NCBI GenBank assembly: GCA_023846275.1 | Contig: CM043874.1 | Span: 30,787,630-30,851,629, forward strand | Direction: 5' to 3' | Length of the DNA: 64,000 nt | Origin: Vanilla planifolia | Lineage: Eukaryota; Streptophyta; Magnoliopsida; Asparagales; Orchidaceae | Shown: positions 1 through 12,225 of the stretch, piece after piece | Layout of the letters: every line of letters starts with the position of its first letter | Numbering within the stretch: position 1 is the stretch's first letter | Made by a program: the position numbers and the translations under genes | The notes under the pieces: model-generated | Told to the model about the DNA's origin: nothing | Database searches by the model: none | Seen by the model: only the letters and a program-made list of their open reading frames with translations

Positions 1-359
1 TGTAAGCGAAGCGAATCATGGTGCGGGCGACGATGGGTCCATTCCAAAAGCTGTGATTCTTATCCGATTGGGTTAGCCAACTAGGAAAAAAAAATTTGGG
101 TCAGGTTGGGTTAGGATTTCACAGCCCATGCCCATTGCCATATCCTATTTGATTAAAGTTGTTTTTCTTAGGTAAAACAAGAAAAAAAAAAAAAGAAAAT
201 TCTTATTTTTTCTACCCGATCAAAAATGCCCATCACGATAAAAAAGGCTGAGGGCTATCAGACCGCCCGGCTCAGGCAGCCACGATTCAAAAAGTTATTT
301 CGTTTCGCGCAACGAAGCCCCTTACGCCGAAACTGCGCGAAACTGGTCGGTTAGATAAA
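1..359. other. Intergenic, no gene seen
   Basis: I see no gene here. The stretch is mixed sequence with A-runs near 88-96 and 181-195. The last ~100 bases become CpG-rich and lead into the leader-like patch that follows. Short ATG-initiated reading frames on either strand stop within a few codons. Confidence 0.4.
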
Positions 360-526
360 CATTAATGACACCGGAAGGGGGATTTGGAATCGCCACATCG
401 CGGAGACGCCGCAGAAGAAATCGGATGATGAGTGTGGAAGCTTTTGTCTTCTATAGAACCAGCAAGGCGGAGTGAAATTACAGTGACGAAAGCTCGGCCT
501 TCGACTTCTGTCATCGGATGAGGTAT
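360..526 (+). other. Possible orphan 5' leader exon (CpG-rich)
   Basis: This is a locally GC/CpG-rich segment in otherwise AT-rich DNA. It ends in a good splice-donor context (ATGAG followed by GTATTT, donor at about 527), and a T-rich intron-like tract follows. This is the composition of a plant 5'-UTR exon plus first intron. No downstream coding exon is recognisable, because the next 18 kb are tandem repeat and transposon. It may be the remnant of a disrupted gene or a chance CpG island. The functional reading is inference. Confidence 0.25.
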
Positions 527-1332
527 TTCTGCTTCTTTTTTCTCATGCTACTCTACTTCTCGGCGTCGTGGTGTCTTTTCCCTTTTCTTTTTTGTTCTTT
601 AATGTTAACTCTGTTCATTTATTCTGCCAATAAGTCTCTGCTTCAGGAAGTGGTCATGGTTTTTGGGGTAAATCCGTGCCCTATTATTAGTGTAAGATGC
701 TAAGAATAAACCCTTTATTGTTCGGTTGTATTTGATTTAATCGATATTCGATTTATATAGGAGCTTGTGTTTTTACCTTAGGCAATGTGAAAAGAAAAAA
801 GAGGCAGCAGGGGTTAGCAACCAAGAATCCTCTATTCCAATTCAATTCTCGCAGCTATATGCGTTGCTTTTATTTTGGTTTACCCTAGCGTTCTCGTGTT
901 TAGATGTAAGCATTGTAATTTTAGAATCGGGTGTGTTGTTTATGTTTAATCATCATACCATAGTCATAATATCCGTTTCTTTGCAAAATGTTGTCCCTCT
1001 GTTATCCTTTAAGCCCATATCCTTTTTTTAATCCTTGTCTTGATTTTGCTTGTTTTTGCCTATTAGATCAATAATATATTCTTTCTAAAGAAAGTTTACT
1101 TAGTGCTTTTGGCAGATAAATTTCCTGCTAGCCTTACATTGATAGGAGTTGAGTGGATGTCTCTACTCTAGTTCTAGTGGTGGTAAACTTTTTTATTTAT
1201 TTCATTCATATGTTACGCTTATTTTTTAGGTCTCTATATTGGCAACACTATAATTTTGTTACCAATTTTTGTTCACTATTTTCTTTTTTTATTTGTTTTA
1301 TTTGAGGAAGACAAGGCACTAAAACCTAACTG
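527..1332. other. T-rich non-coding tract before the tandem array
   Basis: The plus strand is pyrimidine-rich and intron-like. Short open frames at 518-703 and 765-1031 have low-complexity Phe/Leu/Ser composition typical of translated T-rich DNA. No repeat unit of the following array is visible until about 1,333. Confidence 0.4.
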
Positions 1333-4300
1333 TTGAGACTATCAGCTGTTCAATTGGTAATAGTGGGAGCAGCAGTTTGATATTTCAAATTTCAAATGTT
1401 ATTTCGCTTTCTTTCTTCTTGGTTCAATGCTATATCTTTTCATGTATGAGTTTGGAAAGGTTTTATTTCTTCATAATGCATTGTTTTTTTAGATTCTTTT
1501 TTTTTTTTTCCTTTCATCAGTGTTGTATGAACAGTTTTTTTTGTCATTCACAACTGTAATTTGTAATAAATATTTATATGTTTTATTTTATTAATTCTTT
1601 ATTAGTGCAAATAAAATCATAAGGAAAGGCTGGCACTTTTGTTAGTTTGTGCACCCTTTTCTCTCTTCATGCTTTTCCAATATATGTTGCTTATTGTATT
1701 TTATTTTGTTCTTTGTGTATTGCTTTTTGTTGGTTTCTTTTTTGTATCTTGTTTGAGACTTTATCAATTTCTTTAATGGGTTTATTCATCTTGTGAGACA
1801 GTTTAATACAATGTAATGTTAAAATTGTTGTAGATTTTGAGAATAAGGCCAAAAGCAAATTATATAAATTAAAAAACTGTTTAAGCTAATAATTTTTTAT
1901 TTTACAATTTTATTCTTTTCTTATTTTGAGTTGTTGATTTCAAGAACTACCAATTTTTCTTTATTAATTCTATAGCTAGTACCAATTTTATTATTATGAT
2001 GCTAAATTTATGCATATATTTTTTCCTTTAAAATTGTATAATAGATGGAAATCTTAAAAGATAATGTGCTTAAAATTAACATAATAAATACCTTATATAT
2101 CATTTGTAACTTTTAAAGATTTGAAATAAGGTATAATATTTGATCTTTAATCTCTAATTTATAATATTTGAACCATAATAATCTCAATGATGGAAGATAT
2201 AGCAATCATGTATGTTAAAATTTTGTGCAACTCTGATTGTATTCATGCAATTAAATAGGGAAATGAATGAGGATTTTTTATTTTTTATGATAATATAGGA
2301 TTGTTTGATATCTCTATGAAGTGTTCTCACCCATAGTCCTTATCAGTAGACCTTTTTAGAATAAGAACAATGAAAGTGTAAGCATGTTAATAGCAAGGAG
2401 CAAAGAAAGAAAGAGGAGAAATGATTTTTGTCTCAAAGAGATTGAATTCTCCAAAACAATTCAAATATTGAGATTATCAATTATTCAATTGGTAATAATG
2501 GGAGTAGTAGTTTGGTATTTGAAATTTCAAATGTTGTTTTGCTTTCTTTCTTCTTGGTTCAATGCTATATCTTTTCATGTATGAGTTTGGAAAGGTTTTA
2601 TTACTTTATAATGTATTGTTTTTTTAGATTCTTATTTTTTTTTTCCTTTCATCAGTGTTGTATGAACAATTTTTCTTGTTATTCACAACTGTAATTTGTA
2701 ATAAATATTTCTATGTTTTCTTTTATTAATTCCTTATTCTTGCAAATAAAATCATAAGGATAGGTCAGCACTTTTGTTAGTTTGTGTACCCTTTTCTTTC
2801 TTCATGCTTTTCCAATATGAGTTGCTTATTGTATTTTATTTTGTTCTTTGTGTCCTGCTTTTTGTTGGCTTCTATTTTGCTTCTTATTTGAGACTTTATC
2901 AAATTTTTTAATGGGTTTATTCATCTTATGAGATATTTTAATACAATGCAATGTTAAAATTGTTGTGAATTTTGAGAATAAGGCCAAAAGCAAACTATAT
3001 AAATTAAAATATTGTTTAAGCTAATATTTTTTTTATTTTATTATTTTATTTTTTTCTTATTTTGAGTTAAAAATATTGACTTCAAGAATTATCAATTTGT
3101 CTTTATTAATAGAACCAATTTTAGTATTATGATGCGAGATTTATGCATATGTTTTTTTTTTGAAAATTGTATAATATATGGAAATCTTAAAAGATAATGT
3201 GTTTAAAATTAACATAATAAATACCTTATATATCATTTGTAATTTTTAAAATTTGAAATAAGGTATAATGTTTTGATCTTTAATCTCTAATTTATAATAT
3301 TTGAACCTTAATCACCAATCCGATGGAAGACCTAGCAATTATGCATGTAAAAATTTTGTGCAACTTTGATAGTATTCATGCAATTAAATAGGGATATGAA
3401 AGAGGATTTTTTATTTTTTATTTCAAATGTTGAGATTATCAGTTATTCAATTGGTAATAGTCGAAGCAGTAATTTGATATTTCAAATTTCGAATGTTGTT
3501 TTGCTTTCTTTCTTCTTGGTTCAATACTATACCTTTTCATATATGAGTTTGTAAAGGTTTTATTACTTCATAATGCATTGTTTTTTTAGATTTTTTTTTT
3601 CCTTTCATCAGTGTTGTATGAACAAATTTTCTTTTCATTCACAACTATAATTTGAAATAAATATTTTTATGTTTTCTTTTATTAAATCTTTATTAATGCA
3701 AATAAAATCATAAGGAAAGGTTGGCACTTTTGTTAGTTTGTGCACCCTTTTCTGTCTTCATGCATTTCCAATATATGTTGCTTATTGTATTTTATTTTGT
3801 TCTTTGTGTCTTGCTTTTTGTTGGCTTTTATTTTGCATCTTATTTGAGACTTTATCAATTTCTTTAATGGGTTTATTCATCTTGTGAGATAGTTTAATAC
3901 AATGCAATGTTAAAATTGTTGTGAATTTTGATAATAAGGCCAAAAGCAAACTATATAAATTAAAATATTGTTTAAGCTAATATTTTTTTTATTTTATTAT
4001 TTTATTATTTTATTTTTTTCTTATTTTAAGTTAAAAATATTGATTTCAAGAATTATCAATTTGTCTTTATTAATTCTATAGCTAGTACCAATTTTATTAT
4101 TATGATGCTAGATTTATGCTTATATTTTTTTCCTTTGAAAATTATATAATAGATGGAAATCTTAGAAGATAATGTGCTTAAATTTAATATAATAAATGTA
4201 TTATATATCATTTGTAACTTTTAAAGATTTACAATAAGGTGTAATGTTTTGATCTTTAATCTTTAATTTATAATATTTGATCTTTTATCTCTAATCTCAA

Positions 4301-4444
4301 TGAAGGAAGATGTAGCAACCATGCATATTAAAATTGTGTACATCCTTAATTGTATTCATGCAATTAAATAGACATATGAACAAGGAGTTTTTATTTTTTA
4401 TGACAAAATAAGTTTGTTTGATCTCTCTGCGAAGTGTTCTCACC
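1333..4444. repeat. Left part of ~1.14-kb tandem repeat array (units 1, 2 and start of 3)
   Basis: Units start at about 1333, 2468 and 3429. The same landmark (CATGTATGAG after a GGTTCAATGCTATA-like stretch) recurs at 1441, 2576 and 3538, so spacings are 1135 and 962. Unit 2 is short because about 175 bp near its 3' end are missing: the segment from the ATGATAATATAGG-like stretch through the GAGCAAAGAAAGAAAGAG block is skipped and the sequence goes straight to TTTCAAATGTTGAG. Units differ by scattered substitutions and small indels, so the array is old. Unit 3 is interrupted at 4445 by the LTR element. No protein family is recognised in the unit. Confidence 0.9.
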
Positions 4445-4449
4445 CTTAG
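4445..4449. repeat. Target-site duplication, left copy (CTTAG)
   Basis: CTTAG directly precedes the TG of the left LTR and is repeated at 14115-14119 after the terminal CA. Removing 4450-14119 restores the CACCCTTAGTCCTTATCAG-like sequence found at the same place in the other array units. This fixes the insertion boundaries. Confidence 0.9.
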
Positions 4450-6200
4450 TGTCAAGCCCCCACCTTAACAAGTGCCACTAGATAATAAAGTCAACATTAG
4501 AGATTTTTCGTCGCATAACATCGAGTGAGGACAAGGAACAAAATCCAAGGTGGGGACCCGACGGTGAGACAAACCCAAACTCCTATTCGAACCCATTTCA
4601 AAAACAAACCATGGAACTAAACTAAAATATTTACATAGTGACTTAAAAATCAACAATATAAACAAAGACATGTTTTTAAAAGTTTATTCACACCAAGCCC
4701 TCCTCTTTCTTACACATCTAGTGAAAAAAGCTCTCTTATAGCAGCAACTTTTTCAGCTCTCAGTGTATTTGATTGCATGGGATGCATGAGCTATAATGTA
4801 AGTAATAAATGAGATTTGATAGATCTCAGTAGATAAATCCACAATAATTAACCAAGTATGAAAGAGAAATCAAATGAAAAGACATACCATGAACAGTGAA
4901 GATGAATCGTATGCATAAAACTAAAACCATACAAGACGTCATATATAATGCCAGATGAAAAACCAAAAGAAATGCAAGTTACTTATTATTTTTGATTTTA
5001 GGTGTGTTGTTATCGGGCCCGATTCCCTTTAAAGCATTATTCTCTATGGATCCAATCATCATCAAGAAATGACCTCCAATCGGCATCCAACTCAGCACAT
5101 AACACTAGGCAGATATCTATTCTGAAGATCGATACCCTACGATCCAACACACTGGGCCTAGTGCCACCGGGCAGGTATACTACCTATACCCTGCGATCCA
5201 ACATGCTGGGCTTGGTGTAAATCATCATGGGGTCATAGCACATAATACTAGGTAGATATCTTATCTGAAGATCGATATTCTGCAATCCAACATGTGGGCC
5301 TAGTGGTGAGGATAATGTTCTCTAGAAATCCTATTTTTACTGTCATTTTCCAACCATTAATCCAAATAATTGTGTCATATCAAAAGATCTTCGTTTCATA
5401 TTGTTTCTTTTTTTTATTTTATTATCATACCATATTGCTTCTTCCTTTTTAGTTTTTATGCAAATGACATTCAAAATATGCAAAAACCAAAGCACCATTT
5501 GATTGTAAGAAAATCATGTAAAAACAAACATATATTAATGTGCTACATCACAGGGTTAGGGATTTATCTACTTGATTTTGATGTACAGATCATCTTATCC
5601 ACTTTTGATTCTTCTTGATGTCCTTACAGATTCGTTATCGGCCGCCACTATTGCGTGTCGGAACTCTTCAAAGATCACGGCGGCGGCTGTCGGAAATCTC
5701 GCACAACTCCCGGAAGACTCTCCCTCGCACTCCAACAACTTCCCTGCAGTCGGTTAATTTTATAGAAATACTTTTTAAACGCACCCTGGTTAGCTTTTAT
5801 AACCACGACTGAAATTTGTCGAACCCTCGTGAAATGACTGCCAGAAGGCTCGTGAACCGACTATTTTGCATAACACCCCCCTCCGAATTCGTTATTTGCG
5901 CATAGATCCTTCACCCGAAGAGATAGACTTACGTTGAAATTCTTAAAATTGCACATATACCTAGCGTAGCCAACATCTTTTAAAATTACAAATATATTTT
6001 CCGCCAAAACGAATTTGAGCTATGCTGACATTTACAGAATTACAAATCAATCCTCAATGTTACGAATTTATCCCAGATCCTTAAAAATTCATAATTTATT
6101 TCTTAGAGCTTCGAAAATTACAAACTAAATACTGTGAGACTTTTCTCAAAGAGCTCTTTTTCTTGGAAGGATAAAATAAGAGAAAACTAAGGCTATTACA
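4450..6200 (-). repeat. Long terminal repeat, full length (3' LTR of the minus-strand element)
   Basis: It is about 1.75 kb with TG...CA termini, and on the minus strand runs from 6200 to 4450. It is bounded by the polypurine tract on one side and the target duplication on the other. It contains three short subrepeats of a GATCCAACA...GGGCCTAGTG-type motif at about 5143, 5195 and 5286, and a GC-rich block at 5630-5740. A TATAAAA on the minus strand at 5758-5764 could be the LTR promoter (inference); the related copies near 13,680 and 11,210 no longer have it. Partial copies lie at 9523-9913, 10782-11839 (inverted) and 13344-14114. Confidence 0.88.
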
Positions 6201-6215
6201 CTCTTCTCTCCTTTC
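6201..6215 (-). other. Polypurine tract (plus-strand DNA primer)
   Basis: On the minus strand this reads GAAAGGAGAGAAGAG and abuts the TGTAATAGCC start of the LTR. That is the expected place and composition for the PPT of an LTR retrotransposon, and it sets the 5' edge of the 3' LTR. Confidence 0.85.
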
Positions 6216-9200
6216 AAAAATTGTCCTGAAATTTAGAAGAGTTCTGGGTATTGAGTGATCATATCTACCTCTACTTCCCATGTAGTTTCTCTTTCTGTTT
6301 TACTATGTCATAATCCTTTAACCATGAGAATAACTTTGTTTTTTAATATTTTCTCTTGTCAATCAAGGATCTCCATTGGTTTTTTTGGATAAGTCAAGTC
6401 TTTCTTGATTTCTACGTCTGGTTTCATGTAGCTCACCACATGGGAGGGATCTGGAATGTATCTCCTTAAAACTGAGACATGAAAAATATTATATACTCCT
6501 ACCAACTGAGGAGGTAAAGTAAGTCTATATGTCACTTGTCCAACCCTTTCTAGTATTTGAAAAGGACTAATAAATTTAGGCTTTAATTTTTCTATCCTTC
6601 CAAATTTTATAACACTATTTGTTGGACTTACTTTAATAAATACATACTCCCCCTCTTGAAATTTTATTATTCAGTGTTTGACATCATAGTGTTTATTTTG
6701 TCTGCCCTAGGTAGCTTTCATTCTTCCTTAAATAGTTTTGATCTTTTAAGTTACTTCTTCAACAAATGCAGGACCCATCAAACTTCTTTCCTTCCCCTCA
6801 TTCCAGCATAGAGGTGATTGACATTTTCTACCATAAAGTGTTTCATATTGAGCTATACCGATGCTGGACTGATAACTATTATTGTAAGCAAATTTTACCA
6901 GAGGCAAGTGACTTTTTCGATCTCCTCCAAAATCTAAAATACAAAGTCACAACAAATCTTCCAAAGTTTTTATAGTTCTTTTTGATTGACCATCTGTTTG
7001 AGGATGGAAGGTTGTATTAAACCTTAAACTTGTACCAAAAGCTTGATGTAGACTCTTCTAAAAGTGAGAAGTAAATTTATGATCTTTATCAGAGATAATA
7101 ACTTTTGATATTCCATGCAACCTGATAATTTGCTTTACATATTCTTAAGCTAATTTTTCAGCAGAATAAGTTGTCTTTATAGTAAGAAAATTATAGTTTT
7201 TATCAGCATATCTACAATTACCCAAATTGTGTCATGACTTACAGGTGATCTTGGTAATCTAACTACAAAATCTATTTCCACTTCCTCCCATTTCCATTAT
7301 GATACTGGCAATGACTGTAGTAATCTTCCAGGCTTTTGTTGTTCTCCTTCGATTTTTTGGCAAATTAAACACCTTTGGACTCGATTAGCCACATTTTTCT
7401 TCAACCCTGGCCACCAGTATTGTTGTCTTAGCTCTTGATATATTTTATTCTCTCATAAATGTATGGAATAGCAGGCGTTATGAGCTTCTTTTAATAGTAA
7501 TTATCTGAGTTGCTGATGTGTTGATATACATAATCTATCTTGAAAATAGAGTAGACCATCTTGATCCAATTTAATTTCAGATTCACGTCCTTCGCGACCC
7601 TTTGGATTATCTTTTGTAGATCCGGGTCTTCAGCCTAATCTTCTTTAATAGACATCAACCAATATGGCTTTACAAATAGGTGGGCTAGCAACGTCGTATT
7701 TCTTCGTATTTCAGATTCTAATTGCAACTTGTCCATCTCAAAGATCAATTGCTTTTCTTTTGGGATAGTTAAGCTATTAACATTGAATTTCCTACTAAGA
7801 GCGTCTGTCCCGACATTTGCTTTATCTAGATGATATGTGATTTGTAAAATCAAAATCTTTAATAAATTTCAACAATCTTCTTTGTCTAAAATTTAATTCC
7901 TTTTGAGTGAAAATATATTTTAAGCTCTGATGATTAATAAATATCATACATTTAACTCCGTATAAGTAATGTCTCCAAATTTTTAAGGCAAAAAATTATA
8001 GTTGTTAGCTCCAAATCATGCACAGGATAATTCTTTTCATGTGACTTAAGCTGTCTAGATGCAAAAGCATTACCTTGTGATGTTGCATCAATACACAGCC
8101 TAGCCCTTGTAACGAGGCATCATTGTATATTTGATAACCTTCTGTGTCTTCTAGCACTGTTAGAATTGGAGTTGTAGTTAATTTCTCTTTCAATATTTGG
8201 AACCTATTCTCACAAGCTATATCTCATTCAAATTTTGTTGTCTTTCGTATTAAATTGGTTAATGGTGCGACAATTTGAGAAAAACCCTTGAAAACTTCCT
8301 GTAATATCCGGTCAATCCCAGGAAGCTTCTGACCTCAGTCACGGTTGTGGGTTTTGGCCAATCTATGATAGTCGAAATCTTTTGTGGATCTACAGAGATC
8401 CCTTTTACACTGACAACATGTCCTAAGAAAATGACTTTAGATAACCAAAACTCACATTTCGAGAATTTGGCATATAATTGGTTTCCTCTCAAAGTCTGAA
8501 ATATTAAATGCAAATGTGTATCATGTTCTTCTAAAGACTTGGAATAAATCAGGATATCATCAATAAAAATAATAACAAAGTGGTCCAAATAGTTCTTGAA
8601 TACTCAATTCATTAAATCTATAAAGGTTGCTGGTGTATTGGTTAACCCATAGGGTAGTACTAAGAATTCATAGTGTCTGTACTTGATTCTGAAAGCTGTC
8701 TTCGAAACATCTTGTTGCTTGATTTTTAACTGATAATATCCAGATCGTATATCAATTTTAGAAAATACAACTGCTCCATGCAACTGATCAAATAACTCAT
8801 CAATCCGCGACAAAGGATATTTGTTCTTGATAGTGATTTTATTGATCTCTCGATAGTCAACACACATATGAAGACTTGTCTTTCTTTTTCACAAATAGGA
8901 TAGGTGCCCCCCATGGGGACATACTTGGCCTAATAAATCCTTTGTCTAATAGCTCATGTAGTTGTATTTTGACTTCTTGTAGTTCAGCAGGTGCCATACG
9001 ATAAGGAGATTTTGAAATTGGCTCAGCACTAGGAATCAATCGAATTTCAAATTTAATTTCCCTATCCTGGGGTAACTCTAGTAATTCCTCATGAAAAACA
9101 TCCAAATATTGTTTAACTATCGGTACTTCTGAAGGTTGACAAAATTGTCTATCAAAATCTACAATGGATACTAGACATCATTCACATCTTTTCTTCAATA

Positions 9201-9365
9201 GCTTATGGGCCTTGAGCATAGCTATGATAGGAATTTTACTCTCTTGGCCAAAATAGATCGCAACAAAGAGATTAAGGTTTGTGCTAGTTCCTATTATGTA
9301 TCTCCTTGCTGCTCTCGTTCTTTACCCTTAACGATATTTTCAGAGTCAGATTCAGATCTTTCCAT
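6216..9365 (-). pseudogene. Decayed gypsy pol (RT, RNase H, integrase with chromodomain-like end) and gag start
   Basis: Read on the minus strand from 9365: a gag start (about 20 codons, then stops) is fused by deletion to the protease-RT linker. Next come RT (about 9105-8260; catalytic FIDD at 8556-8567), RNase H (about 8200-7930), and integrase with the YWWPG...CxxC zinc-binding end (about 7330-7440). The DDE core follows and then a chromodomain-like terminus (TWE...YPELF, about 6235-6290). Most of gag and all of the protease core are missing. The frame is cut by several stops and frameshifts. The integrase motif DGQSER reads DGQSKR at about 6975-6992, so the catalytic Glu is replaced by Lys. 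A non-functional relic. Confidence 0.9.
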
Positions 9366-9506
9366 GGTTTGGAGTATATTGCAATCCTATAAAACAACAT
9401 AAGATATTTGACAACTAATGTCTAAGCTAAAAGTAACACTAAAGATGTAATACATATGCTATGCTGGTGTCCTCACTCCTATTTCTCACCTATTCTTGAA
9501 CCAAAA

Positions 9507-9518
9507 GCTCTGATACCA
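9507..9518 (-). other. Primer-binding site for initiator Met-tRNA
   Basis: The minus strand reads TGGTATCAGAGC, the classic plant retrotransposon PBS complementary to the 3' end of tRNA-iMet. It is separated by 4 nt from the TG...CA-type LTR edge at 9523. This orients the left half of the composite on the minus strand. Confidence 0.93.
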
Positions 9519-9522
9519 CCTT

Positions 9523-9913
9523 TGTCTCACTATCAGGTCAGCACCTTGGGTTTTGTTCCTTATCCTTACTCGATGTTGTAGCAGCAAAAAATCTCTGATG
9601 TTAATTTTGTTATCTAGCGGTACTTGTTGCGGTAAAAGTTTACTCACACCAAGCCCTCCCCTCTCTCACACATCTAGTGAAAAGGGCTCTCTTATAGAAG
9701 CAACTTTCCCATCCCAGCTCTCAATGTATTGGTTACATGGGATGCATGACCTGTGATGTAAACACTAAATGAGATTTGATAAATCTCATTAGATAAATCC
9801 ATAATAATTAACTAAGTATGAAAGAGAAATCAAATGAAAAGACATACCATGAACAATGAAGATGAATCGTATGCATAAAACTAAAACCATACAATATGTC
9901 ATATATAATGCCA
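9523..9913 (-). repeat. Partial 5' LTR with a micro-inverted terminal segment
   Basis: It begins next to the PBS and matches the left LTR over the part corresponding to about 4450-4940, then breaks off into gag sequence. The first ~110 nt (9523-9632) match the left LTR segment of about 4467-4583 only in reverse complement. The adjoining part (ACTCACACCAAGCCCTCC onward) is in the same orientation as the left LTR. About 90 nt (left-LTR 4584-4678) are absent here. Confidence 0.8.
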
Positions 9914-10781
9914 CATCAACTTCGATTTTCATGCTGACTAATGAAAGACAATTCTTGGAAAGAATTCACAGAAGAATTTGAGCAATGATATATGCCTTTT
10001 CAATCAAAGACAAAATGAAATAACCTCAGGTAAGGTAATATGTTATTTGTCGCATATGAAATCAAATTCTCCCACCTAGTTAAATATGTGCCTCATTTAG
10101 TAACACCGGAAGAACAACGGTGTTACATGTTTCGACGAGGCCTATAGGACAAAATTCGTGCATTAATAGCAGTCCAAACAACAAACTGTGTGGAGTTACT
10201 GGAGCATGCCCACACCACAGAGCTGGAACTCAGTTTGCTGGCAGCTAGTAAAGAAGAAGAGAAGAAAGGATTTGATTCTTTAAAGTCTAAATTCAGATTC
10301 ACTGGAAAAAGAGATAGCCCTAGTTTTTCAAGAGGAGAAACTTCTACTCATTCAGGATCTAGTAGGTTCAGACCATATGAATCGAGCACTAGCAGAGTTA
10401 GTTTGAGTTCAAGTGGAACAAGTAAATGTGGCAAATAGGGAAAATGACATAGAGGAAAATGTAGATCAGAGTATATCTGACCAATCAGATGCTATCTATG
10501 CGAAAAATCAGGGCATATTGCTCAAGATTGCCCAAAATTATTAGAACTGAAAACTGTCGGTGCTTCAACTAGTGAAGTTAAGGATGATGCAAGTCGAGGA
10601 AGAGGCCGCGGATCTACGGCGACTTCAGGTGCTGCGGTTAGAGGTGGAGCAACAGGAAGGGGAGGTCAGGCACGTATTTATTCGATCACTCAACAAGATG
10701 CTCCGAACTCTACAGATATTATTACAGGTATGCTAGCGTTATACAAATTACCTGTTTCTATACTCTTTGATTACGAAGCCT
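9914..10781 (+). pseudogene. Gag C-terminal half and protease start (plus strand, inverted fragment)
   Basis: The translated plus strand gives a gypsy gag domain with in-frame stops, then an open stretch at 10190-10438 and a CCHC zinc knuckle (CYLC...GHIAQDC) at 10490-10531. A Gly/Arg-rich linker (RGRGR, about 10600) and a protease N-terminus follow. The protease active-site region reads LFDYEAS where functional copies have LFDSGAS, and the fragment stops there at the junction with the inverted LTR. It has the opposite orientation to the rest of the composite. Non-functional. Confidence 0.82.
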
Positions 10782-11839
10782 CACTAGTTTTCCTTTATTT
10801 TATCCTTCTAAGAGAAAGAGCTCTTTGAGACGAGTCTAACAGTGTTTAGTTTGTAATTTTTGGAGCTCTAAGGAATAAATTATAAATTTTTAAAGATTTG
10901 GGATAAATTCATAATATTGTGGATAGATTTGTAATTTTGTAAATGTCATCATAACTCAAATTTGTTTTGGCAGAAGGTATATTTGCAATTTTAAAGGATG
11001 TTGGCTAGGCTGGGTATATATGCAATTGTAGGAATTTCGACACAGGTCTATCTCTCCAGGAGGATCTATGCACAAATAACGAATTCGGAGGGGGTGTTAT
11101 GCAAAATAGCTGGTTCACGAGCCCTTTGGTAGTCGGTTCACGAGGATTCGAGAAATTTTAGTAGCGGTTATAAAAGCTAACCAAGGTGCATTTGAAAAAT
11201 GCTTCTGTGAAAATTAACTGACTACGGGGAGGTTGTTGGAGTGCGAGGGAGAGTCTTCCAGGAGTTGTGCGAGATTTCCAACAGCCGTTGCCATAATCTT
11301 AAAGGAGTTCTGGCACGCGACAGTGACGGCTGGCGAGGATTCCGTAAGGACATCAAGAAGAATCAGAAGTGGGCAAGACGATTTGTACATCAAAATTAGG
11401 TAGATAAATCCCTAACCCTGTGATGTAGCACATTAATATATGTTTGTTTTTACATGGTTTTTTTACAGTAACATAATGCTTTTGTTGTTGCATATGTTGT
11501 TTGTTTATTTCATTTGCATAAAAACTAAAAAGAAGCAATATGGTATGATAATAAAATAAAAAGGAAGAAACAATATAAAATGAAAGGTCTTTTAATATTG
11601 CACAATTATCTGGATTGATGGTTGGAAAATGACAGTGAAAATGGGATTTTCAAATAACATTATCCTCACCATTAGGCCTAGCATGTTTGATCGTAGAGTA
11701 TTGATCTTCAGATCAGATATCTGTCTCGTGTTATGTGCTATGACCCCATGATGATTTACACCAGGTTCAGCGTGTTGGATCGTAGGGTATAGGTACCATA
11801 CCTGCCTAGTGGCACTAGGCCCAACGTGTTGGATCGCAG
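10782..11839 (+). repeat. Inverted partial LTR
   Basis: This is the reverse complement of left-LTR positions about 6195 to 5140. It starts within about 10 nt of the LTR terminus (CTAGTTTTCCTTTATTTTAT) and ends at the GATCCAACA subrepeat. Together with 13344-14114 it forms long inverted repeats (arms 10782-11546 and 13344-14114). Confidence 0.85.
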
Positions 11840-12225
11840 TGAGTGGCAATATTGAGAATTTCTTTCCTCTGATGTCTATCTCATTTTCAATAAACTTTTT
11901 TATACTAATATTGTTTCCATCTGATATTTTTACTACCAATAGATCTTTCATAGAATGTAATAAGACATTTATTTTCCTCGATGCATTAGTGGATTTAAAA
12001 GAATGTGAAGCTCCACAACCAAAGAGTACAGAAATAGGTAATTTGTGTAACATTAACATACTTATAACGACGTCCGTAGAGTGCGGAGCATCTTGCTGAG
12101 TGATGAATAGATATGTGTCTGACCTCCCCTTCCTGTCGCTCCACCTCTAACCACAGCAACTGAAGTCGTAGATCTGCGGCCTCTACCTCGACTTGCATCA
12201 TCCCTAACTCCACTAACTGAGTGAA
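11840..12225 (-). pseudogene. Gag tail and protease fragment (minus strand)
   Basis: The minus strand reads a RGRGR-rich gag tail (about 12200-12130), then a protease-like stretch (about 12059-11850). The catalytic triplet region reads LFGCGASHSF, so the Asp of DSG is lost and the protease is dead. It is joined directly to RNase H sequence on its upstream side and to the inverted LTR on its downstream side. Confidence 0.8.

Noticed and set aside
518..1559. Short plus-strand reading frames (61, 88 and 60 codons)
   Set aside because: Low-complexity Phe/Leu/Ser translations of T-rich DNA, with no recognisable domain; the last belongs to the tandem repeat unit.
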